Source: JBBRUG01 sp038247995 (lineage in GTDB: Bacteria; Chloroflexota; Chloroflexia; Chloroflexales; Chloroflexaceae). From it: a stretch of DNA of 36,412 bases. Of the stretch, positions 1 to 6,387 are shown in pieces. Below the pieces are notes generated by a model, which saw only the letters and a list, made by a program, of their open reading frames with translations, did no database searches and was not told the origin of the DNA. The stretch's first letter is position 1, and the number at the start of each line of letters is the position of its first letter. The stretch lies in NCBI GenBank assembly GCA_038247995.1, contig JBBRUG010000013.1, positions 1 to 36,412 on the forward strand, written 5' to 3'. The translations under genes and the position numbers were made by a program.

Positions 1-140
1 CAGCACTTGTTGGCTGACCTTGCGCGGTAATCCTTGGTACTGCTCCGTTTGATTGCCGCAAAGAAGCTTTTCCAACTTCGGTCAAGCAGCATCAGCACTT
101 GTTGGCTGACCTTGCGCGGTAATCCTTGGTACTGCTCCGT
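1..140. repeat. 48-bp direct repeat (1-48 and 93-140)
   Basis: The 48 bases at 1-48 recur exactly at 93-140. The repeat lies inside tnpB. The 92-bp offset is not a multiple of three, so the second reading shifts frame. Its position at the very first base of the window suggests an assembly edge effect, but a real tandem duplication is possible. Confidence 0.9.
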
Positions 141-317
141 GTCTTTCATCTGACGGTGCATGTCGTGATAATTGAGATACACCCCCTCATGGATGAAGGA
201 CTGACGCACCTGATAGTTTGCGGCGTTGTAGAGGTTCTTCGCCGCAAAGGCAGCCGCATCAATCGCGCCAAAGCGGCTGTCCGTTGGTTTGATGATGTGT
301 TGCTCAACCAGTTGCAT
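1..317 (-). pseudogene. tnpB: IS607-type TnpB N-terminus, partial at window edge
   Basis: This is the start of the RNA-guided nuclease-like TnpB protein that accompanies TnpA in IS607 elements. The ATG at 317 overlaps the last 14 nt of tnpA, the usual IS607 arrangement. The translation opens MQLVEQHIIKPTDSRFGAID and reaches QVLMLLDRSWKSFFAAI, a recognisable TnpB N-terminal region. After that point a 48-bp stretch already read at 93-140 is repeated at 1-48 in another reading frame (offset 92 bp), so the protein would be garbled. Either the copy is broken by a tandem duplication, or the contig end is an assembly artefact. The catalytic RuvC-like region lies outside the window. Confidence 0.75.
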
Positions 318-891
318 TGTCGGTGCCTTCGGTCAGTGCCTTCACGATCACGTCTGTCTTCCGTTTGGCGCGACGTTGCCCGTAGAGCCGCACCGCAAAG
401 GAATAGACAATCGCAACGAGATCCGTGATCACGTCTTCTTTCCCATTTTCGGCCTGGTTGACGACTTCCACGGTTCGCCCCTGCGGCTGAAGTAATGTTT
501 CAATGTAGCGAAACCCGAACCGCGTTGCGCGGTCTTTATGCTCCACCACAATGTGGGTGATCGTGGAGTCCGCAAGCAGCTTTAAGAACTTCGGGCGGCT
601 ATCGTTGACACCAGACCCAATCTCTTTGATGATGACATGCACCTGATAGCCCTTTGCCGCACAGTAACTCACGAGGCGATCTGCCTGTGTGTCAAGATTT
701 GGCTTGTTCTCTGCTGCAGACACCCGCGCATAAATCGCGACGCGGGTTGGTGCCGTTGCGGTGGATTCATCCTCAGTGATGATGATCGTGCCCGTGGGAA
801 GTTGGTGCCCGCGAATCGTGCCCGCCTTAAACCAGCGCCATGCCGTTTCGTAGCGAACCCCAACCTTTTGTGCGTACTTGCTGAGCTTCAT
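304..891 (-). CDS. tnpA: IS607-family serine recombinase TnpA
   Basis: Transposase of an IS607-type insertion sequence, 195 aa, the usual length for the family. The N-terminus (about residues 1-40) is a MerR-like helix-turn-helix. The serine-resolvase catalytic domain follows, with the nucleophilic serine in YARVS (Ser58) and the family motif DRATRFGFRY. In IS607 enzymes this small recombinase forms a tetramer that inserts the element without target duplication, typically at GG dinucleotides. The gene overlaps tnpB downstream. A promoter at 898-926 lies almost directly against the ATG, so the message may be leaderless. The gene looks intact. Confidence 0.93.
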   Translation of the reverse strand: MKLSKYAQKVGVRYETAWRWFKAGTIRGHQLPTGTIIITEDESTATAPTRVAIYARVSAAENKPNLDTQADRLVSYCAAKGYQVHVIIKEIGSGVNDSRPKFLKLLADSTITHIVVEHKDRATRFGFRYIETLLQPQGRTVEVVNQAENGKEDVITDLVAIVYSFAVRLYGQRRAKRKTDVIVKALTEGTDNATG

Positions 892-897
892 CGCACA

Positions 898-926
898 AAT
901 ATATCATAAAACGCAATAAAACACAA
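898..926 (-). promoter_or_regulatory. tnpA promoter with tandem 10-bp repeats
   Basis: Read on the minus strand, TTGTGT (926-921), a 17-nt spacer and TATATT (903-898) form a sigma70-type promoter with an extended TG. The -10 box ends only 6 nt before the tnpA ATG. The same stretch holds three near-identical 10-mers beginning TTTTATTG or TTTTATGA. These may be TnpA binding sites (inference). Confidence 0.65.
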
Positions 927-942
927 TAAAAAGCTATGCTTC

Positions 943-1374
943 TTATGAGCGTTTAAGATACCCCTCTTTGAGCCGTAGCCGCTCGACCGTGCCGAGCATC
1001 TTCTCCATCGTCGTATCGGCGTCCGGCACGATACCGGAAGATAGAAACAACCCATCTACCCGTTTTTGCTGCGACAGACTGCTGAAGGTCGTTGCCAATT
1101 CATCCGGCTTGAAGGTGGTGCGCTTGCGCTTGATCGCACAACTTGTAAAACAATATTTGCAGGCGAAGCGGCAACTATTGGTTTGCAATACTTTGAATAG
1201 CCGCGCTGTGCCGCCGCCTTCCTGTTTGGCGTTGTAGATGAAGCCGGTGGCGTGCGTAATCCCTGCTTGGATGCGCTGGGTTGCCGGCACATCCGTCACT
1301 TCATCGGATGCCTCGCCGCCCAGAATCGCCAGCTTCTGTTGTACATCCGGCTCAACAAAAATGGCTGTGCTCAT
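943..1374 (-). pseudogene. Radical SAM protein, truncated by IS607 insertion
   Basis: The 143-aa open frame is the N-terminal part of a radical SAM enzyme. It carries the CX3CX2C iron-sulfur motif (CRFACKYC, about residues 71-78) and a following FLSSGI segment. It resembles proteins annotated as putative DNA modification/repair radical SAM proteins, which are normally over twice this length. The frame ends with a few residues encoded by the insertion sequence. The start ATG at 1374 has a good ribosome site (AGGTGG). The rest of the radical SAM barrel should lie beyond the far end of the IS, outside the window. The substrate is unknown. Confidence 0.8.
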
Positions 1375-1389
1375 CGATCCACCTCTCGT

Positions 1390-1475
1390 TTAGCCCTCCG
1401 CAGGGCGTTCCTGCACGGCCCAACCGTTGCCGTCGGGATCGCTGAAGAAGATGAACGAATTCCAGCGACCTTCAA
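1390..1475 (-). pseudogene. C-terminal remnant of a VOC (glyoxalase-fold) protein
   Basis: A short frame ending at TAA 1390-1392 encodes FEGRWNSFIFFSDPDGNGWA followed by VQERPAEG. This is the characteristic C-terminus of VOC superfamily proteins (FSDPDGNGW). No N-terminal part or start codon is present; the upstream DNA belongs to another gene in another frame. It appears to be a decayed or recombined fragment. Confidence 0.6.
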
Positions 1476-2299
1476 AGCCCTTCTTCGGCGCCGTTCGCAA
1501 ATACCGGCTCGGCGCTGCGCAGCGGTTCGTCGGCCTGGGTGGCGTATTCCTGGGCCCAGAGCTTGATGCCCTCCCAGTCGCGTTGGGCGGCGCTGTGAAC
1601 CGAGTCGGGGCGCCAGACGACGCGCAGATACTCGGCGTCGATGACGTCCGGGTGCATGCTCTTGAAGGGCACCACCGTGGCGGTGTCGCCCTTGCCCCAT
1701 TCTTGTTCCTCTGCCGGGCCGAGCGGCAGGGCGATCTCGTGGAAACTGACTACTTCAGGGTGGCGGGTGCGATCAACTAGATGATCGGCGGCTTCGCAGA
1801 CCCGCCCATGATCGACGAGCGCCCCCATCAATCGGTCAGTCATCCGCGAACGCGTACTGAGTTGCACCAGGCGCAAATACCCGGCCCGCGCAAGCACTTC
1901 CAGATAGCCGCGTACAGCCATTTTACTGCGCTCCGAGGCGCCCCAACGCATGCCGATCCCGGCCTCGGCCGTGAGCGCCGCGTTACGACCCTGCAAACTG
2001 CCCGCCACGGTCGGCGCAATCGGCCCGCCGGTCACAACATACAGGTTCACCTGTTCGCCCAGGTGCCAGTGGCGCACGATTTCGGCCCCGCCCTGGCGCT
2101 GATGCTTGATCTCGATCTGGCTGATCCCGGCGCTGCGCAGCGCTTCGTCTAGTTCGCTGTCTTTGCCGACTTCAAGATGAAACCCAACCAGGGGTGCAAA
2201 GCGCCCGCTGCCTACCGTCAGGCGGGCCATACTCTTGCCGTTGGCATACTGCAGGGTTGCCGCTTCATGAACCGCCTGGATTTTGTTTCTGCCGATCAT
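1472..2299 (-). CDS. Unrecognised protein, possible winged-helix regulator
   Basis: I do not recognise this 275-aa protein as a named family. Around residues 110-150 the stretch ERSKMAVRGYLEVLARAGYL looks like a winged-helix segment, so a DNA-binding role is possible, but this is inference. The frame is also open to an ATG at 2338. That codon overlaps the -10 box of the promoter at 2337-2365, so the ATG at 2299, preceded by AAGG, is preferred. The gene runs divergently from the HD-domain gene. A 17-bp imperfect repeat containing AAAACACATG lies at the start codon and again in the promoter spacer, which could be an autoregulatory operator. Confidence 0.6.
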   Translation of the reverse strand: MIGRNKIQAVHEAATLQYANGKSMARLTVGSGRFAPLVGFHLEVGKDSELDEALRSAGISQIEIKHQRQGGAEIVRHWHLGEQVNLYVVTGGPIAPTVAGSLQGRNAALTAEAGIGMRWGASERSKMAVRGYLEVLARAGYLRLVQLSTRSRMTDRLMGALVDHGRVCEAADHLVDRTRHPEVVSFHEIALPLGPAEEQEWGKGDTATVVPFKSMHPDVIDAEYLRVVWRPDSVHSAAQRDWEGIKLWAQEYATQADEPLRSAEPVFANGAEEGL

Positions 2300-2336
2300 G
2301 TGTTTTGCCTTGGTGTTTGAGATGATACAGATCTTC

Positions 2337-2365
2337 ATTTTAGCACATGTGTTTTATTTTGGCAA
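2337..2365 (-). promoter_or_regulatory. Sigma70-type promoter for the 275-aa gene
   Basis: On the minus strand TTGCCA (2365-2360), a 17-nt spacer and TAAAAT (2342-2337) form a good promoter. The spacer includes AAAACACATG, which recurs over the start codon at 2299. The -35 box overlaps that of the divergent promoter. Confidence 0.6.
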
Positions 2366-2385
2366 GATAGCCAATGCGGTATAAT
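2359..2385 (+). promoter_or_regulatory. Candidate promoter for the HD-domain gene
   Basis: TTGGCA at 2359-2364 and a perfect TATAAT at 2380-2385 are separated by 15 nt, shorter than ideal. The -35 box overlaps the minus-strand -35, so the two divergent promoters probably compete. Confidence 0.5.
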
Positions 2386-2432
2386 TTGGCTACTGTTGTC
2401 GGTTCTCGGTTCGATCATAAGCAGGGAGCACC

Positions 2433-3068
2433 ATGAAGAAGACGGACGAGGCGCGCGCAATTCTGGCCGAATGGGTGCAGACGGAGAGTCTGCGCAAGCA
2501 TGTTGAAGGTGTTTCCGTCTGTATGGGCCATTTCGCCCGGCGCGCAGGCGCCGATGAAGATCTCTGGACGGCTGTGGGCTTGCTCCACGACCTCGATTTT
2601 GAGCGCTATCCGATGATGCCGGAGTCGGGGCCGGACGTTGAAGCGCTCGCTCAGGCGCTCTATACCGGCGCTCCGGTGCCGGATGAACTGCCCGGCCACC
2701 CGTTTTATGGCGTGGCCTACTTGCGTGGGTGTGGCTGGAGTCCCGAGGTGCTGCGCGCGATCCTCAGCCACGCCGATTTCAGTGGTGTCCAGCCCGAATC
2801 GCCCATGGAGCGCGCACTCTATGCCGTCGATGAACTGAGCGGCTTCGTTACCGCTGTAGCGTTGGTGCGGCCCGATAAGTCGGTGCATTCGGTTGAGGTT
2901 TCGTCGGTGAAGAAGAAGATGAAGGACAAAGCTTTTGCCGCCAAGGTCAGCCGCGACGGTATGCGCCATGGCGCCGAGGTGATCGGGATGGAGCTTGACG
3001 CCCTGATTGCCGAGGTGATCGCCGCGATGCGCGCTGAGTCGGCTCGGCTTGGCCTTTCGGGAGTATAA
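2433..3068 (+). CDS. HD-domain metal-dependent hydrolase
   Basis: A 211-aa protein of the HD superfamily, whose members hydrolyse phosphoesters of nucleotides and signalling molecules. Visible metal ligands are His23, the HD pair His52-Asp53 (GLLHDLDFE), His113 (SHAD) and Asp133 (DELSG). The C-terminus is helical and charged (KKKMKDKAF). The substrate cannot be told from sequence. The start ATG has AGGGAG a few bases upstream. The 3' end abuts or overlaps lysA, so the two are probably co-transcribed. Confidence 0.85.
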   Translation: MKKTDEARAILAEWVQTESLRKHVEGVSVCMGHFARRAGADEDLWTAVGLLHDLDFERYPMMPESGPDVEALAQALYTGAPVPDELPGHPFYGVAYLRGCGWSPEVLRAILSHADFSGVQPESPMERALYAVDELSGFVTAVALVRPDKSVHSVEVSSVKKKMKDKAFAAKVSRDGMRHGAEVIGMELDALIAEVIAAMRAESARLGLSGV

Positions 3069-3075
3069 CCCCACG

Positions 3076-4410
3076 GTGCAGCCGCAACTCCTGCCCCAAC
3101 TCTGGCCCGCTACGGCCGACATCCACAATGGCATCCTCCAGATTGGCGGCTGTAGTACCGTCGATCTGGCTGCTATGCATGCCACGCCGCTGTATATCTT
3201 CGACGAAACGACGTTGCGCAGTACAATGCGGGCGTTCAAGGCGGCCTTCGCCCGGCATTATCCCGGCTCGGTACAGATCCATTATGCCAGTAAGGCGCTG
3301 TTGAATACGGCCCTGGCCCAGATCGTGGCTCAGGAAGGCCTGGGTATCGATGTCGTCTCGGGCGCCGAGTTGCTCGTCGCCCAGCGCGCCGGGCTGCCGC
3401 GTGAACATGTGCATCTGCACGGCAACGCCAAGAGCGCCGCTGAACTTGAACGGGCGGTGGCGTGGGGGGTGGGCGCGATCGTTGTCGATAACCTCGATGA
3501 GTTGGATCAACTCGCAGCGCTCTGCGCTGGGCGGGCTGAGCCGCAAGGCGTGCTGTTGCGGGTTGCGCCGAACATCGACGCGCATACTCATGCCCATATC
3601 GCAACCGGTGGCGCCGATGCGAAATTCGGCATTCCGCTTGAAGCGGCGCCGGCGGCTGCCGTTCGCGCCGCAGCAACACCCGGCCTGCGCCTGCTGGGCC
3701 TCCACGCCCATATTGGTTCGCAACTCTTCGCTCCCGAAGAGATCTCAGCCGCAATTGAGGTGCTGGTGCAACTCGCTGCGGAATTACATGCAGCCCATGG
3801 CATAACGCTTGACGAAATTAGCCCCGGTGGCGGCCTGGGGGTGCCCTATACCGCCGATATGCCGTCAACTGATATTGACGCTTATGCGGCAACATTGGCC
3901 CATGCCCTGGCGACGGCCTGCGCCGTTCACGGGCTGCCCCTGCCACGCCTCACGATCGAGCCGGGTCGTTCGATCGTTGCTCGCGCCGGGGTTGCGCTTT
4001 ACCGCGTTGTGGCGCGCAAAGTTCGCGCAGACAATGCCGCTGCGCCGCTGTTTCTGCATATCGATGGCGGCATGGCCGACAATATTCGTCCGGCACTCTA
4101 TGGGGCGCGCTACACGGCGCTGCTTGCCAATCACGCCGCCGCGCCGCCCGGCCCGCCGGTCGATGTGGCGGGGCGCTACTGCGAAGCGGGCGATGTGTTG
4201 TTGCGCGCTGTGGCGCTGCCGCCGGCTGCCCCCGGCGACCTGCTCGCCGTAGCGATGGCCGGCGCTTATACCCTCAGTATGGCCAGCACGTATAACCTTG
4301 TGCCGCGCCCTGCCGTTGTGCTTGTGCAGGATGGGCAGGCCCGCCTCATCCAGCGTCGCGAGACCGAAGCTGATTTGCTCGCGCGTGATCTGCCGCTGGA
4401 TGCCGACTGA
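3076..4410 (+). CDS. lysA: Diaminopimelate decarboxylase
   Basis: LysA removes CO2 from meso-diaminopimelate to give lysine, the last step of the pathway, using pyridoxal phosphate. The alanine-racemase-like TIM barrel shows the PLP lysine in HYASKALLN (about residue 73), LLGLHAHIGSQ for the phosphate region, a glycine-rich GGGLGVPY loop and the EPGRSIVA motif. The C-terminal beta domain has the conserved CEAGDVL cysteine motif. The length of about 444 aa is normal. The frame is open from a TTG at 3049 inside the HD gene. I prefer the GTG at 3076 because GGGAG lies upstream, though the spacing is long and the start is uncertain. Confidence 0.93.
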   Translation: MQPQLLPQLWPATADIHNGILQIGGCSTVDLAAMHATPLYIFDETTLRSTMRAFKAAFARHYPGSVQIHYASKALLNTALAQIVAQEGLGIDVVSGAELLVAQRAGLPREHVHLHGNAKSAAELERAVAWGVGAIVVDNLDELDQLAALCAGRAEPQGVLLRVAPNIDAHTHAHIATGGADAKFGIPLEAAPAAAVRAAATPGLRLLGLHAHIGSQLFAPEEISAAIEVLVQLAAELHAAHGITLDEISPGGGLGVPYTADMPSTDIDAYAATLAHALATACAVHGLPLPRLTIEPGRSIVARAGVALYRVVARKVRADNAAAPLFLHIDGGMADNIRPALYGARYTALLANHAAAPPGPPVDVAGRYCEAGDVLLRAVALPPAAPGDLLAVAMAGAYTLSMASTYNLVPRPAVVLVQDGQARLIQRRETEADLLARDLPLDAD

Positions 4411-4545
4411 CGACCGAAGACTGCGTCCTGCCGCCCTGCTGCCTTGCTCGTACGGGCGACCTTGATGGTCGCCCTGGGCCCGCCACATGGGGCTGCCGCT
4501 ACTCCGCCGCCTGCGTCCTGCCGCCTGCGCCCTGCCGCCCGCAAT
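4411..4545. repeat. Spacer with CTGCC-rich repeats and a hairpin
   Basis: This spacer between two convergent genes is made of short imperfect repeats such as CTGCGTCCTGCCGCC (4421 onward and again near 4511). It includes an 8-bp hairpin, GGGCGACC/GGTCGCCC at 4454-4474, which may help end both transcripts although it lacks a T-run. A very similar repeat sequence occurs inside the membrane protein gene at about 21080-21112. Confidence 0.7.
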
Positions 4546-5430
4546 TCACACCAATACCGGCGCCGCGCCAATAAATGGTCGTAAGGTGCCCAGGATCTGC
4601 TCCGGGGCTTCCTCTTGCACCAGGTGGCCTGCTTCAGGCAGTTCCAACACCTCGGCGCGGGGCAGCAGTTCGCGCCAGCGCGCCAGATAGTTCGGGCCGA
4701 AAGCGACATCTTTCATGCCCCAGATCAGCAGGCTGGGGATGTTTCTGATGCGCTCGCGCTGGGCCCAAAGATCGGCCAGGCTCGGTGCGCCTGCCGCTAT
4801 CTGACGGGCGAAGGCGTAGAGGCCGTGGCGTTCCGCAGCTGTCGGAAAAGGTGCGCGATACTGGCGGTGGATCGCTGGGGTGAGCTTGCTCCGATCGCCA
4901 TAAATCATCGGTAACAGGGTGCGTGGCGAGATGTTCATCTGCAAGTAGAGGAAGCGTCCCAATGGCGTGGCAAAAAGTTTCGCCGCTGCCGGTGGGGCAA
5001 AGGCGCCGGCGAGCGGCCAGAGCGTTGTATTGGCGATCACCAGCCGGCTGATCCGTTCCGGGTGCGCCAGCGCGAAAGCCAGCCCAATCGGCCCGCCGAG
5101 GTCGTGGACAACAAGTGTGAAGCGCCCCAGGCTGAGCCGATCGATCAGTTGAGTCAGATTGCGCGTGTGGTCGGCGAAGCTGTAACCCCACTCTGGCGGC
5201 TTGGCCGAAAGCCCAAACCCAATGTTGTCGGCGGCAATACAGCGGTAGGTTGGCGTTAAGGCGCGGATCAGGTGGCGGTAGAGGAACGACCAGGTAGGCG
5301 TGCCATGCACGAATAGAATCGGCTCGCCTGAACCTTCATCGACATAATGCATGCGCCCGCCATCAACCATCAGCCAGCGTGAACTGAACGGATACTCCGT
5401 GCGATCAAGCCATTCCGGTGCAGCCTCCAT
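4546..5430 (-). CDS. Alpha/beta hydrolase, haloalkane dehalogenase-like
   Basis: A 294-aa alpha/beta-fold hydrolase. The nucleophile position in VVHDLGGPIG is aspartate (Asp110), as in haloalkane dehalogenases and epoxide hydrolases, rather than serine. The oxyanion motif HGTPTWS and the terminal EAGHLVQEE histidine also fit the dehalogenase branch. The residue after Asp is Leu, where classical dehalogenases have the halide-binding Trp, so substrate class is uncertain. The frame extends to 5505, but the ATG at 5430 with AAAGGAC seven bases upstream is the better start and avoids overlap with the regulator. It follows a TetR gene by 52 bp and is probably in the same operon. Confidence 0.8.
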   Translation of the reverse strand: MEAAPEWLDRTEYPFSSRWLMVDGGRMHYVDEGSGEPILFVHGTPTWSFLYRHLIRALTPTYRCIAADNIGFGLSAKPPEWGYSFADHTRNLTQLIDRLSLGRFTLVVHDLGGPIGLAFALAHPERISRLVIANTTLWPLAGAFAPPAAAKLFATPLGRFLYLQMNISPRTLLPMIYGDRSKLTPAIHRQYRAPFPTAAERHGLYAFARQIAAGAPSLADLWAQRERIRNIPSLLIWGMKDVAFGPNYLARWRELLPRAEVLELPEAGHLVQEEAPEQILGTLRPFIGAAPVLV

Positions 5431-5482
5431 GGGGATGTCCTTTCTGGGAATCATGGCGCAGTCGAGACATACAGATGTTGCC

Positions 5483-6055
5483 TTACTGCGCATAACGAGC
5501 CACAATCCGCTCGATCACGGCTTCGAGTGGATAATCGCTGGGGTTGAGAATATAGTGTTGGGCAATGCCGTCGATCAGCGCGAAGAGGATGGCCGCCTCA
5601 ACGGACGGATCAGAAACACCCAATGCGCTGAAGGTCTGTTCGAGGCGCGTACGAATCTCCGCCGTCCAATGAGCCATGTCCGGCCCCAGCGCCCGCACGA
5701 CCGAGCGTTGGAGGCGGACGCCATAACTCAGGCGCCAGAATACTTCGCGTTCGCGGAGCACGGTAAAAGCGGCCCGGATCTGGCGTTCGATCGGGCCGCC
5801 GTTCCCGCTTGCCGCTTGCGCAAACGACGCGTGAACGTCCTGAATGCTCTGGATGAAAATTGCGCGCAGGAGCGCTTCTTTACCGGCGAAGTGGCTGTAC
5901 AGTAGCCCCTGCGCCACGCCCGCTGCCGTGGCGATCTGTTTGACGGATGTGCTGTCATAGCCGTTATCGGCGAAGAGGCGCAACGCCGCCACAATAATCC
6001 GGGAACGGCTCTCGTCGCGGAGGGCTTGATTTTGTTCGCTGGTTCGTGGTGACAT
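5483..6055 (-). CDS. TetR/AcrR-family transcriptional repressor
   Basis: A 190-aa TetR regulator. The N-terminal helix-turn-helix is clear: SRIIVAALRLFADNGYDSTS, then VKQIATAAGVAQGLLYSHFAG and KEALLRAIF. The remaining helical domain should bind a small ligand that is not identifiable. The frame extends upstream to 6124, but the ATG at 6055 (MSPRTSEQ) gives the normal family start. A palindrome at 6067-6084 lies just upstream and probably is its operator. The gene leads into the dehalogenase-like hydrolase, so the pair may form a substrate-inducible unit. Confidence 0.88.
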   Translation of the reverse strand: MSPRTSEQNQALRDESRSRIIVAALRLFADNGYDSTSVKQIATAAGVAQGLLYSHFAGKEALLRAIFIQSIQDVHASFAQAASGNGGPIERQIRAAFTVLREREVFWRLSYGVRLQRSVVRALGPDMAHWTAEIRTRLEQTFSALGVSDPSVEAAILFALIDGIAQHYILNPSDYPLEAVIERIVARYAQ

Positions 6056-6066
6056 AGCAGTATTTT

Positions 6067-6084
6067 TGAATGAACGTACATTCA
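6067..6084. promoter_or_regulatory. Palindromic operator for the TetR regulator
   Basis: TGAATG-N6-CATTCA is a perfect inverted repeat 12 bp upstream of the chosen TetR start. Operators of this form are common for AcrR/TetR proteins. Autoregulation of the TetR-hydrolase unit is inferred. Confidence 0.65.
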
Positions 6085-6387
6085 ATGTACCAACACGAAG
6101 CCTACGTGTCAAGTGGGTATGCACCAGTTCAGACGAGCCGCTTCCGTCAAAGTTAGGACCAATGCTCCTTCGTTCTGCCGTGTCCGCCGCGATGTAAGTT
6201 TGCTATAGTCTGATCAGGGATCGTTCATCATGTAGATGCGCGATTGAGCATTCCGACACCTGATGCCCAACTAGTCCAACTCGGCGGAAGTTCGCCAGGG
6301 GTTGGACGCGGGTTTGCGCCCGCCACAGTGCGGTGTCCGCCGTAGGCGGACGTACGCTTTAGCGTACTAGTACAAGGTTCCCTGCAT
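6085..6387. other. Intergenic region with three tandem hairpins
   Basis: No gene is seen here. Three inverted repeats precede the subtilase: GTCCAAC/GTTGGAC (6274-6307) enclosing GGCG/CGCC, GTCCGCC/GGCGGAC with a 3-nt loop (6335-6351), and directly next to it GTACGCT/AGCGTAC with a 2-nt loop (6352-6367). They may act at the RNA level in the protease leader or be remains of a repeat family. Confidence 0.6.

Larger units (their letters stand above)
1..960 (-). mobile_element. IS607-type insertion sequence, right part outside window
   Basis: The element contains tnpA and the start of tnpB on the minus strand. One end lies at about 955-962, where the radical SAM reading frame passes from a plausible family sequence (RLKEGY) into AT-rich DNA and stops. 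The junction sits at a run of four G residues (minus strand), in keeping with the GG target preference of IS607. The exact boundary cannot be fixed without an empty-site comparison. Confidence 0.75.

Noticed and set aside
2415..3239. Long minus-strand open frame of 274 codons
   Set aside because: It lies opposite the HD-domain and lysA genes, both of which have clear family motifs. It is a GC-rich antisense shadow.
4546..5430. Naming the hydrolase dhaA or linB
   Set aside because: The Asp nucleophile fits, but the neighbouring halide-binding Trp is missing, so a specific dehalogenase symbol is not supported.
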